A stretch of DNA of 64,000 nucleotides, from positions 124,001 through 188,000 of the forward strand of contig JBBHKE010003070.1 in the NCBI GenBank assembly GCA_037447655.1, in the 5' to 3' direction. A program made the position numbers and the translations under genes. Of the stretch, positions 41,393-53,001 are shown piece by piece (position 1 is the stretch's first letter; each line of letters opens with the position of its first letter). The notes under the pieces are model-generated. The model saw only the letters and a program-made list of their open reading frames with translations. It was not told the origin of the DNA and made no database searches. Origin of the DNA: Zygnema cylindricum (taxonomy: Eukaryota; Streptophyta; Zygnematophyceae; Zygnematales; Zygnemataceae).

Positions 41393-41645
41393 CTGAGGGA
41401 GAGGGAGAGAGAGAAGGAGAGGTAGAGGGAGAGGGAGAGGAAGAGGGAGAGGGAGAGAGGGGAGAGGTAAAAAAATGAAAAAATCCACACTTCATGTTTT
41501 TGAAACCTTGAACCAAGCAAGGTCTTTAGAGAGTTTGAAAGACGCATAATAGACGGGACAGAGAGACATCACAAAAACTAGTTGTACACTGAGAAAGAGG
41601 GAGAGGGAGAGTAGGAGATGGAAAAGAAAAAGAAAAGACGGGCTT
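41393..41645 (-). repeat. lipase intron 3' end with duplicated exon start
   Basis: 41398-41465 is the CT-rich acceptor tract (minus strand). 41541-41615 repeats, with about 15 percent change, the segment 41336-41410: pyrimidine tract, CTCAG, TGTACAAC and the following codons up to ATGCGTCTT. It looks like a decayed partial duplication of the acceptor and exon start, about 205 bp upstream. Confidence 0.6.
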
Positions 41646-44600
41646 TTGAGCTATTGTTTGATAAGGAGTTGGAGGCAAAGACCATAGTCGAAATTCCTCG
41701 AAAGCAAAAATGTGATTTTGGAGGTTTGAAAGGTGAAGGTGGTTAGATTAAGGATTCCTGTGCCTCTATGCACATGCGCAAGGATAAACACATGTTCATT
41801 AAGATGAGAAAGATTCCCACCGTAGAGATATAGTATGGGGATGGGAGGGTAGTCAATACTACTATGGTAGGATCGGTAGATGTGAAAGTCTTAGTGGAAA
41901 GAAAGACATCCATAGTGACATTCTCTAATGTGTTGTTTATTCCAGAGTTAAACAAAAGCCTCATCTCAACAACTGTGTTAGATGATAAGGGTTTTAGAGG
42001 AGCACTAGGAAGGGAACCTTTACTGCTAGCTTTGAGGAGGAAGTTTATTTCACTGCTGAAAAAGGTAGCCAAGGGATGTTTAGGCTGATTTTAAGAAATG
42101 AAAAGAAGAAACTTTACTATGTTGGTGTTCATAATATCATGTTGTGGCATAAGAGGCTTGGACATGCGCATTTAGATAAGTTGAAAGAAATAAAAAAGAT
42201 GGGAATAATGGAAGGAATTAAGTTCGGAGAAAGTGAAAACCTAAGTGACTGTAGTGGTTGTGCTCAAGGTAAGGCACACAGGTCACCCTTCCCTAACGAA
42301 GCTACATATAAAGGAGAAAAGATGTTAGACTTAGTACACACTGATATTTGGGGATCGGCCAGAGTGCCTTCATCCGGTGGTAAAAGGTTTATGATGACAA
42401 TCACTGACGAATTGTCTCAATACTCTATAGTGTATTTTTTTGAAAAATATATCAAAGGCCCCACAGGTTTTTAAATAGAACAATAAGTGATAGTGCTAGA
42501 AGTATGTTGTCGGATAAGAAAATAGGAAAAAGGTTTTGGGTCGAAGCCATGAACTGTGCTAATTACCTCAAAAATAGAGTTCTTACTTCAGCGGTAAAAG
42601 GCCAAACACCTTATGAGAGATGGACCGGCCGGAAACTAAACATATCTTACTTAAAGGTTTTCAGTAGTCAAGTGTTCAATCTAGATAGAGATCGATCTAA
42701 TTAGAAGCTAGATCCTAAAGGAAAACCGGGGTATTTATTAGGATATGATGAGGATGTAAAAGGATACAGAGTTTATGATCTAAAAAGATAAGATATAATC
42801 TTAGTAAAGCATGTATTAGTTATGGATGATGGAAAGTTTGTTGATCTTTTCAAGTATACAAAGTCAGTAAAAATCAGATTTGAGTCAGAAAATTCCGATG
42901 ACTTTGAGATTCCTAACTATCCAGGTTTCAGAGAATATGACATTATTGCAATTACAAATCAGACCGAGAAGTACTCGGTCGCGAAAACTCTTGTGACAAC
43001 TCTACCCGAAGTGGAAGACATGGTGGAAATTGATCCGGAATCAATGGACTGGGGAGAAGCTGAGATTGTTCAAAAGAACCCACGGGAACCATCTATTCCG
43101 GCAACAGACTTTAAGGGAGGAAAGAGAAGTAGCAAAAGGTTGCAAGAAAAATAGGTTAATAACAAGGAAACAGAACTACCTCATTTGAAAGAACCTCATA
43201 CTTATGGAGAGGCAATGAATTGTCTAGAAAAGAACCTCTGGAAGACAGCAATCAATGGGGAGATGGCCTGAATTATGGCAAGCAATACTTGGGAGCTCGT
43301 GGATTGTCCACCTAATCAAAAACTAATCGGTTGTAAGAGGGGGTTCAAATTTAAACTTAACTCAGATAACACCATTGAGCGCTACAAGGCCCGGTTAGTA
43401 GCCAAAGGATTTACACAGATAGATGGAATCGACTACGAAGAAACTTTTGCCCCGGTCCTCAAATTTCCCTCCGTCCGCATACTTTTTTGTCTAGGAACAG
43501 CGGAAGACACTGAAGTGCACCAGATGGACATCAAGACAGCCTTTTTGCATGGAGAATTGGAAGAGGAGATCTTCATGTGACAACGCGAAGGATTTGTGGA
43601 GCAAGGAGAGGAGAGTAAGGTATGCCGGCTGATTAAATCTCTTTATGGTTTAAAACAGGCGCCTCGACAGTGGCATAAGAAGCTTAATGAGTTTCTTATC
43701 GGTCTGGGATATATCCGGATTAGCTCAGATCACTTAATCTATGTTTTTGAAAATGAGGAAGTTGTTATTTTTATTGTTATTGTTGTTGATGATTTGCTTG
43801 TTTTAAGTAAATCAATAGACAAAATTAATAAATTGAAAACGGATCTTAAGGGAAAATTTGAGATGAAGGGTATAGAGGAGGCAAAATATATTTTGGGTAT
43901 TCAAGTAGAAAGAGACCGAGAACGAAAAATAATAAGACTGACTCAGAAAGAAACAATAGAAAACATGTTGGAAAAATTTCAGATCGATAGAACTAATAGT
44001 TGTACAACTCCAATAGAGTTAAAGAAGGTAAGTGAGGGGAATGTGGAACAAGGAGTCATAATCTTAGACATAGAATTAGGTCCTGAAAAATAGAATATCG
44101 TGCAGACTATGCCTTACAAGCAAGTAATGGGAAGCCTGATCTATTTTATGAATTGTACCCGGCTGGATTTAGCTGCATTTATTAGAGTGCTAAATAGAAG
44201 TCTAAATGCTCCCACTAAGAGAGATTGGGAGGCAGCTATAAGAGTCCCTAGATATTTAATAAGAACTAGGGATCTATGGTGGCATTTGGGTAAAGGGAAT
44301 ACTGACATCACAACTTCGAGTGATGCTAGTTATGGTGATGCTTCGATGAGGAGATGTACTTTTGGATATGTATTATATGTGGGTGATGTGGCATGTTGCT
44401 TGAGTAGAAAACAAGAAAGGTTATTGCTCAGTCCACCATGGAGGCTGAGTATATGGCCTCTTGCTCTACTGTAAAAAAATGATGTGGGTGTAGTCTTTTT
44501 TTAGTGAACTTGATCTCCTTAAGAGTGGTGTGCAATTTTTTTTTTAATGATAATCAGGCAACAATCGCTATTGCTGCCAATGCTAAACATCATTTTAAAG

Positions 44601-44787
44601 CCAAACACATAGACATTACACTTAGCTTTGCTAGAGAGAAGGTAGAAAAAAAGAATCAGTTTAGAGTACAAACCAGATAGCGAGATGGTAGCAGATATGA
44701 TGACCAAACGTGTACCTTCCCCTAAGCTAATTTTCTGCAAGGAGAAGTGTGGTCTAAAATTCAAAAATGACTATAAAATAAGGGGAG
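41646..44787 (+). pseudogene. degenerate copia gag-pol (element E), 5'-truncated
   Basis: Plus-strand copia internal region that begins abruptly in late gag (GAGCTATTG.. equals the ELLLDEELEAK region of El1), so the 5' LTR, primer site and most of gag are missing. The protease is broken by a stop in place of Trp (about 41744) and DSG reads DSC. Integrase HHCC remains (HKRLGH to CSGC), but about 250 bp of its catalytic core are deleted near 42460, joining the region after HTDIWGS to LNRT. RT reads VVDDLLVL for YVDD. Many stops and frameshifts occur to 44787. It is most similar to El1, with which it shares LTR type. Confidence 0.9.
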
Positions 44788-45852
44788 TGTAGAATTTAAT
44801 GGTTCTTTTAGTATTTCCTATGTTTTAAATGAAATGTAAAAAAGAAGCCGAGGCAGTCTGCCTCTAACTCCTCTCTTCAGCACCCACACTTGTCGTAGTT
44901 ACTGAAGGTTGAAGAGGGAGATAAAGCCATGGCTGCTTGTGCTGTCGAGAGAGAGACATGCAGTTGTTTTTAGAAACGTTTATTTAAAGCATACTTAACG
45001 GACCTAAGATTTGATCTTCATACCAGTCGTCCATCAAGTCAGCCGGTAACGGTTAGGTTTATTGTATAAGTCTAGGATCGGTGCTGAGACATATAGGGTT
45101 TGACAAATACTTGAACAATTACAAGTGAACTAAATCATTAAACAACAACTATATACGTCATGCATAGATTCAGTTTTGTAAATTACGAAGTAGAGTACGA
45201 TTCCAAAACGGATATTGCACATTTTAATTTGACACAAAACAAATATCGCGTAAGTGTTTATGACGGCTATGATTGAAATCCAATTTTGATCAGACGGCCG
45301 CGAAGGATGCCGAGATCGCGGAATAGGATTTTGGCGGTTTGCGATCACATCCACATTGTTTGACACGTGATACATCCACATTCAATCACGGTATCTCTCG
45401 GATTTACATAACCAAATCCAAAAATGACATGTGTCGACATGTGGCCATGTCGTACAATGGCGTACAGAAAGTATACAGGCACCTATACCTTTCTGTATGA
45501 CACAATATTATGATTGGTGCCGTACTTCAATAGATAAAGATATGACTAAGATAAAGATAGTAGAGAGAGATAGGACTTAAAAAAAATTGGTAGATATGAC
45601 CCTCTCTCCAAGAGAGCTTCTGTACAAAGGGTCAACTTTGAACCTCCATAACTTATTGCTCAGGGGAGTAAATTCAGAGATTCTTTTTGCTATCGACTCA
45701 AGGGAGTCTTGCCTTCATAGGGTGAAGGTGGTCAAAGTTTTTGTTTGCTAGGGTGGCAGTTTTTCTTGCTGAAACACAAAGGGTTCAGGGTTATCCTGGA
45801 GGCTTCGTGTGAGCTGCCTACTCTGAGGACCTATGGAGGTCTCAGAGTTGCA
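44788..45852 (+). repeat. 3' LTR of element E
   Basis: Starts TGTAGAATTT after AAAATAAGGGGAG and ends CTCAGAGTTGCA; about 1065 bp, diverged from the El1 LTR. Hairpins are at 45657-45727 (TGCTC-AGGG-GAGTA, GACTC-AAGG-GAGTC, CTTCA-TAGGG-TGAAG). The antisense box B-like sequence at about 45007-45018 is weak and its T-run is reduced. Confidence 0.85.
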
Positions 45853-46055
45853 AAATTTGTTTGTCTCGGAGCGATGTATCAAGACCCTTGACAATTCAAT
45901 AACCGATAACTATCAATATCGGTGCTATCGCAATAAATTTCTTGTCGATACATTACACAACCTATTAAAGATGTAAATAATTTGGAGATGTTATGTGGAC
46001 ACCCGAAACTGCAAGTGAACACCCCTCGAAAAATGTTCGTGCTACTTCTAGCCTT

Positions 46056-48130
46056 TTAAGACACCTTCGGTGTCAACGGAGGTGTCCGCCCAACCCCGTC
46101 AAAAATGTTGCGCTCGGACCAACAACTGAAAATGTCCCCAATGACAACATGCGTGGAGAAATTGCATTTCAGAAGAACTTCGTGCCTCACAGTGCAGCCT
46201 TCGTCAGTGCCAACTGTAGTAATTGAGTCGCGAACCAAATAATGCATATCATTGCCCCTAGAGCAACGTAGTACATGAATCCCATCCAAGTTGGTAGGCT
46301 GGTTACACACAGAAAGGTGCTGCCCAAGAAGCACAAGGAGAGGCAAACCTAAAGGTCGACGCAGTGTAGATGTAAATTGGTAAGATGTTTGAGAAAGTGT
46401 CAAAAAAAATGGCGTGGCTTGCAACCACGCACTAGCTTCGGCCTCGAACAGCAACGTAGTCAATCACGCGTTTGAGCAAAAGATAGCGCGTTTAAAAGAT
46501 TATGGAATTCAACGGCTGCCAATTGCTAAGTTATGCGCTGTTGGAGATGAAAGTTGTTGTCTGAAATAATAGTTTGAAAAGGTGGAATTTGGTTTCGTGC
46601 ATCATGTGGAAAGAGTGCAAGCACGGAGAGAAGAGTCTCATAAAAAAAAAGGTTCTCCTCCCCTTTAGAGACGACCTAGGCTAGAATTAGAACGTTATCG
46701 ACGATAAATCGAGAGGAAGTGGTAAGTGCCACCAAAGCCCAACTACCCAAATAGGTTGCCGGAGTAACTGTAGCAAAAGAAATCAAACTTAAGTCTTCAT
46801 TTGAAATAGGGAGACTTGTTTGTTGGTGAAAAAACGAGCCCTCCTACCGATCAAAAGTCCCATGCACAACTAGGTGATGGAGAACGCTAATTTTTTTGTC
46901 GTCAATGTATTTAAAAGAAGACAAAACCGAAGCCGTTGGTGGGACTATTCGGGCGAGATAGGGATGGCGTTGAGCAAAAAAACGGGTGAGGATTACAAAA
47001 TCCACTTCGGATTTGAAAAGCTTAGAAAGGTCATAAGAGTGCGAGAGGTCCTCAAACAAAGCATTAGTAACAACTTGGTTCACAAAGGATGGGGCTCCGA
47101 TACGGGAACCTAAAGCTTTAGTTCCCTCCTTTGAATACGTAATTCAAAAACCCATAGGGACGGGGTAGTCAAAAAGTAAGCCTTGTAGGCACCAAGCCAC
47201 ACACTTAGATGGGCTAATTAATAGACCGATCTTACAAAGTTGTTGTGCAAAATGGGTGAAGGAATAAAGAACGTGGTCTCGAGGCCCAATAATATGCGTA
47301 TTATCCGCAATCAAAGGCAATAAACAACTAAGAAGTCACAACAGATGTCTCGCAATGCTTAAAAGGAGCCAACGCAAAAACGGGTGCCCCAAAAAGATCA
47401 CTATGGCAAGGGCTAGTCGCAGATTCTAAGGTGGCAACATCATCAAAGGGACCGCCAAGAGGAAAGATTAGGGGGCTTGGACGAGAATAAAAGGCACGCA
47501 CAAAAGGGAAAATATGGTAAATTGGGGATGGAGCATGCATTCATTCTCAAAAAATAGCATTACGGTTGACTTTGTTTAATGCGTTAGCACCATCCAACTG
47601 AAGGACCACCCAATTCGGATAGAGATCTATAAAGGCTCGAAGGCCATGAACAACTGCCTCGCAGCCTCTTTTGGTAGCAACTCTAAACTGGTGCAGTATA
47701 AAGTGGTCATGTAAGGCCCCTTCAAGTTGAATACTCATCACACAAGCCACTAAATGGAACAACACTTCTCCAATAATAATAGGACGAATGTCTTGGCGGG
47801 TTCAAAATATCTACGTGACGAGTGGTAGAGAGAAGATGAATAACATGATGAGTGATGTGCTCCCAAACCACCCAAGAAGCCACTTTAAAAACAAGGTCAA
47901 AACCTTGAGAGGGGGTCTACAGGGGAAATACATCTCGCAAAAGCTCATAAACCATGTCAGAGAGGCCTCGCGCATAAAGCTGAAAAGACCGGCTCAAAGC
48001 TTTTGTAAATGCCTCCCGCTTCAAGTCGAAAGACTTGTGTGGATCATGCACCTCGACGAAAAGAATGAGCTTGTTGCTCAGACATGTTTGACAGATAGCT
48101 TTGAGGATGCTCCAATATTATGAGTGTAAG
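46056..48130 (-). pseudogene. decayed LINE-type (non-LTR) reverse transcriptase
   Basis: Reading from about 48.1 kb leftwards in shifting frames: a segment like LYARGLSDMVYEL; then (47547-47765) HQFRVATKRGCEAVVHGLRAFIDLYPNWVVLQLDGANALN cut here into its recognisable blocks QF.VATK.GCEAVVHGLRAF and LD.ANA.N of RT; then FVRAFYSRPSPLIF and VATLESATS (47328-47540); then LSKLFKSEVDFVILTRFFAQR (46844-47083); and a C-terminal Cys/His segment, CNQPTNLDGIHVLRC (46056-46463), typical of LINE tails. Frameshifts and stops are frequent and the key Asp of LDVAN reads Gly-Ala. No poly-A tail, TIR or target duplication was identified. It is inactive. Confidence 0.7.
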
Positions 48131-48750
48131 TATTGACCGTTGGATGTTTTACTTTTTTAGATCATCGAAACAATCGCGCAAATTATCCAGTGAGAAGAAA
48201 CTCTCATCGTGAGGGGAGTTGCTCCACACTAGTCGTTTACCATTGGTACACGTGAAAAAAGCAAAAAAATATACACCTCGAACAGGCGATCATAAGCCTA
48301 CACGTCGTACAAGCCATATTCCCTTGCCATGCTAGATGCAGGTCAACAAAACTTATACCTACACGCTCTGTTTGACATCCACCGACCTTCAAATGTTGTC
48401 GCGTTGTTTTGCCATTCGGTTTCGACATTTTGATTTCGATTTTCAAAATTAAAATGTGGCCGCAGAGTTTTTATAAGAAAGAATAACTACCTTTGCTGAT
48501 ACAGAGATTTTGTTTAGATTTTTCGTTTGAAGAATATTTTTAGATTTTCATATTGTGAACACTAACGTACGTGGCACCAATCATAATTGTGAAAAGTTGT
48601 TTATTGACGCGACAAACTGGAGTGGATTGGCCTTCCTGACTATAGACATGTCCGTACATTTACCGAGACTGCCTAATGGAATCGAGGTGTAATCGAGACG
48701 TAAGGGTGATCATACGTTTACTTAGACCGCCTAATAGAATCGAGGCCTAA
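48131..48750. other. no gene seen
   Basis: AT-rich sequence between the LINE relic and the TIR element; only chance frames. Confidence 0.5.
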
Positions 48751-49451
48751 ACGTGAAGTTCCATCTGACAAAAAAATGAGGTTATTTATATAAATTATGA
48801 CTTATCCGTACTACATCGTACCTCTTATTTTGTTCCTATCCGCGAACAACATTAAAGAGAATATTTACAATATTCTTGAAAGGTCTTAGAGGTAACAATC
48901 ATCCTAGGATATTTTTTCGCGAATCATTCTCTTCAAAAGTTTGGTGATGTACCATTTACACAAAAAATTGAGCCGCGACATGTTGGATAATTAACATACG
49001 TGTTAGGATAGCAACCAACGTAAATCAAATAATTTTTCACGTGATATAAACATTCATAAATCTAACGGAAAACACAAAAAAAATCTCATAACACACTTGT
49101 CACGCTATTTTTGTTTGCGCCTATACTACACACAATTTTCGGCAATGCTCATTCGTTACGCGAAAAAATAGGAACCCTAAAAAAATGAGTTGATATTTGA
49201 CAAAGCGTTTGCAAAGGGTACAAAAGTTGTGTTTTACAATGACTTGGTACGCATGTGCATGGTACGCAAATGAAGATTTTTGGTCTTTGTGAAAATCATT
49301 GAAAATTTTCTATATCTGATATTAACTTACGTGGGACCACTAAATTGTGAACACATGGATTACAAACTATGCGCCATAAAACATCGTTCAAAATGCAACA
49401 TCCCGTAATGTTGGCCGTACAATTACATAATTTCCTCATGGAACTTCACCT
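48751..49451. mobile_element. TAA-flanked TIR element (PIF/Harbinger-like), copy 2
   Basis: 701 bp starting ACGTGAAGTTCC and ending GGAACTTCACCT, flanked by TAA (48748-48750, 49452-49454). It is homologous to the reverse complement of 28012-28739 along most of its length (e.g. AAAAATTGAGCCGCGACA in both). GGGTGAGTTTCCATCATGG directly after its right TAA may be the end of an adjacent relative. Confidence 0.65.
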
Positions 49452-49454
49452 TAA

Positions 49455-50899
49455 GGGTGAGTTTCCATCATGGAAAAGGGTGGTTGTTTAATTTTAGTGG
49501 TGTATAGGAAACCTATTTCCGATAACCGGTGTACTTTTTTTTACCTACCGATAATGAATATATTAGATCACTATATTAGTAAAGGAATAATTACAATGGA
49601 TTTTCGATATATTCCAATGAGTTACCGATAAATATACGGTCGATAACTGTCGACAATAACTACTTATTTTTGTACATAACGGATTGTGAGAATTTTCCCA
49701 ATAACCCCCTATCACCCCCCCTCTCACCGTCGCAATAACTATATACTCATTTTGAAAAAAAAAATAGTACAACAATTTTGTACAATGGTACTAACCACCC
49801 CTCTCAACCACTAATTAATGTGGATAATATTTGTTGCTCATGGAGCATTATAATGAGACCCAACGGCATTCGATAACCGATATCGTTAGTCATCGGATTA
49901 TCGCGACAAAAAATCACCCTACACACAATATTGTATATTTGGATGTTATATATTTGTGTGATGTAAAAAAAAGACAATTTGTCACAACGGTAAAACTTGA
50001 TGGTTTGTTCGACTGTCGTAGAAGTTGGCCTGGGGGTTTACTCGCTCAACCGTGAAGGTTAAGGACGGCGGCAAACTATGCGAGTCCTAGGAAAGGTCTA
50101 GCTTGTCGTTTCCTTGGAGATGAAACAGCGGCGACCGAGAAGTATCAATTTACAATAACAAAGAAATAAAGGTGACAAAGGACCACCTTTTCAAATGTGT
50201 GACGACGGTCTCGTGCTAGGCACCTTCTTTTTCGATAAAAGTGTCGAAGTGGCAAATTACAAATATTATACGCCCCCAATGGTGTCAAAGGCATCGCTTC
50301 CAAATCTTCATATATAGGTGCACAACAACAAGCGATAAGTGGAAGGATGTGGTGCGTAACACTGCATGCAAAGCTTGGACACAAAAGTGTAAGCATTAAG
50401 CACAATATCAGCTAAATTTCAAAAGCAAAAAAAAAAAGCGCTTGTTCTTGTTTTTCACACAGAAAATAGTCATCAAGTCATTGTTTGGTTGCTTCATTGA
50501 TTGAGTTAATAACTTTCACTACCGAGATCACATGACCCAATCGCTTTATCCACCTGGTTTGTAAATAAGGCGTCTTACCCATTAGGCATTGCCAATACAG
50601 ACTCATTTACTAGAGATAATTTTTTGACCAGTTTTTCATCACGTTGTGTCAACAAGTAGTTGTCTACAATCATCACGAATTGTACCCACGGATATAACTG
50701 TTATAGTTAAAAGTAATGATTTCAGTTTTTAACATAAAAACACTCTAAAAATTACTAGGGAGAATATTCACTAAAATATAAAGTAAAATATTTATGTTTC
50801 GGTTGCATGGAAACACACCCTTAATCACAGTTAATACCTTTAACTTAAGGAAATGTTTTCGACCCTCAATCATAAACTCGTGTAAAACATAGATGTCTC
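49455..50899. other. no gene seen
   Basis: AT-rich, with GATAACCGATA-type motifs at about 49510-49640 and 49860-49910, and a short minus-strand frame (50145-50405) that I do not recognise. Confidence 0.5.
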
Positions 50900-51746
50900 T
50901 ATTGTTTTTAGAAAGCTTTAGTCCTCTCAATGCCTCAGCTGTGAGGGAGAGAGAGCTGTTCAGGACTTAAGATTATTTTTTGATGAGTTCGGTTCAGTAC
51001 TTACCAAAATTAGTGTGACAGTGAAGTTGGGAGTTCACGGTTCATTCACACTTGGGACACGCATTGTCAGTTAAGAGAAATGCGTTAGTATGTCCTCCGT
51101 GGACGTAAGGGAATTCGGCGAACCACGAGACTTCGTGAAGTCACATCTACGGTGCCAAATCCTCTAATCGTACGGCTGACAACCGCCGCCAACAAAAACT
51201 GACGGCGCATGACTAGATCATTATCACTTTATGTTCTTTGAACTTCGGTGTAAATATTTGGTAGAACCTAATTTTGCCTGTAGTGAATTAGTTGTTTAGT
51301 GTTGAAAATGTGGTTTATGACATACCTTCAGTACAAAGGTATACTCACAATATTTGTTGTGTTAGATTGTTAGATGTACGGCTAGAATGCCTCGGTACAG
51401 CTTAGTGTAGTTTCAGTATATAGAAGTAGGACTTAGTGAATTTATACATTAGGAACAAATGATATGAAAAACTGTACACTCAGTTTTTATGAAAATTCAC
51501 CTCTGAATATCTCACAGGTCTGTAAGCAGAATTAAGTGAAATTTTATATGTGTGTTTCTTTCTATGATATCTACACTGTGATAGATTTGTAGGACTATTG
51601 TGTCCCTGTGTTGAAAGTTATTGTCTGTCAAAGTTGTTGTTTTGCCATTGGTATTTGTGGAAGCTTCCTCTCTTGTTTTGTTCTACAATGACTACTACTG
51701 CTGCTTCTTCTTCATCTTCAGTACCAGCAGTTGTCTCAGAACAACA
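50900..51746 (+). repeat. 5' LTR of element A
   Basis: 847 bp, from TATTGTTTTTAGAAAGC (an altered TGTTG end) to GAACAACA; close match to 62255-63161. The gag ATG at 51688 lies 59 bp inside its end. Confidence 0.9.
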
Positions 51747-51962
51747 GGTCACGGGCCCGCCTTCACGAATTCCAGTCTTTGATGGACGTGAATATCTGTA
51801 TTGGGCAGATTTGGTTAAGCCTTACTTCAAGCAAGTGAAACTTATTGATGTGTTAAATGGATCCCTGGCAGAATCTGATGCCAGCTTGGATCACAAAAAT
51901 GACCAAGCTTTGCATTTAGTGAAGCTTATGATATCAAAAAAATTGCATATGACATATATTAA
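51688..51962 (+). pseudogene. element A gag, N-terminal part
   Basis: The frame starts MTTTAASSSSSVPAVV in the LTR and continues across the LTR end into QQVTGPPSRIPVFDGREYLYW, the counterpart of QVMGPPSRVP and GFIYWE in the other elements. It runs to HMTYIN at 51962, where element B is inserted, and resumes in the same frame at 58384-58389 (INVTKALDLW). So the LTR-start of gag is also found in this distant family. Confidence 0.8.
51747..51761 (+). promoter_or_regulatory. putative diverged primer-binding site of element A
   Basis: GGTCACGGGCCCGCC directly after the LTR occupies the place of the half-tRNA site but differs at three positions, all transitions, from GGTTATGGGCCCACC. Its complement would read anticodon CGU instead of CAU; either decay or a different primer. 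Confidence 0.4.
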
Positions 51963-53001
51963 TGTTGAAATATATAGATTTCTAGAGTATTTTCTAGGTT
52001 TAAATATGTTTTTATAAAAGAAAAAAAAGAAAGGACGGACAGCCTGCCTCCACCTGCGCTCTCTAGCTCCCATACTTGTTGTAGTCACTGAAGATAAGAG
52101 AGAGAGGTTGATCCATGGCTGCCTTAGTTCAACAGACACCTATTTTTAGTAGGATACTAAAAATATACTTGACGGACCAGAGATTTGATCCCGGTACCTG
52201 CGGTTCGTCAAGTTGACCGGTAGCGGTCAGCTTTATCCTAATAGACTAGGACCAATGCTAAGTGCTATGGTATGTGATAGATATATATTTAGTTCGAGAG
52301 GATAGAATTCATTTAACTAGAATTGTATACGGCGTACATAGATTCAGTTTTATAGAGTACGTCATACGACACTATATCAAAACAGATACCACGCATTTTA
52401 TTTCGACATCGGAACAAATGTCGCGCAAGTATTTATTACGGCTAAGATTGCGTTTCGCATAAAATCCAACGGCGCACATCATCGCCGAAATCCCAGAGTG
52501 GTCACTTTGGCGATTTGTGACGTGGCATGATCCAGAGACACGTGGAGAGATGACATTCGGTCATAGAAATTCCGAGGAACGTACGGACTAGTGAAAAGCG
52601 GACACGCGTCCACTTAATAGCCTTGTCGTACATAGGCCGTACAAAAGGTACATCGGCAGTAGTACTTTTGTGTACGATACAGTAATCTGCTTGGTCCGTA
52701 CTTCAGTAGATAGGAGTTATTAGAGAGAATCAGGACTTAGAAAATTTTGGTAGGTAGTCACCTCTCCCTTTGAGAGTTTATACAAATTGGCATTTTTACT
52801 GCCTCATAACTTATCTGCTGATTGGCCGTTTTCAGTGATTCTTTTTGCTACGGACTTAGGGGAGTCCAAGCTGCACAGGGGTGCAGTCAAATTGTCAGTT
52901 TGCCTTCTTGGGCAGAAGTGGTCGTGGCTTAAAGTGGGTTAGTTAAACACTATCTAGAGGCTTCCTATATTCTGTAGTCCAATGGAGGACACAAAATTGC
53001 A
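51963..53001 (+). repeat. 5' LTR of element B
   Basis: 1039 bp, TGTTGAAATA to AATTGCA. Antisense tRNA-like unit at 52159-52246; hairpins at about 52815-52886, including CTGCAC-AGGG-GTGCAG (52871-52886) and GGACTTAGGGGAGTCC (52852-52867). The gag ATG is at 52982. Confidence 0.95.
52159..52246 (-). promoter_or_regulatory. antisense tRNA-like Pol III module, B 5' LTR
   Basis: Minus strand: GTCTATTAGGATAAAGC (52246-52230), much like Z's box A; GGGATCAAATCTC (52192-52180) as box B; then TTTTT (52163-52159). The 3' LTR has the counterpart at 57541-57628. Confidence 0.5.

Noticed and set aside
41264-41547. Extension of the lipase reading frame upstream of 41392 as coding (Leu/Ser/Pro-rich start)
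   Set aside because: It translates the CT-rich acceptor tract of an intron; homology to the lipase family begins right after CTCAG.
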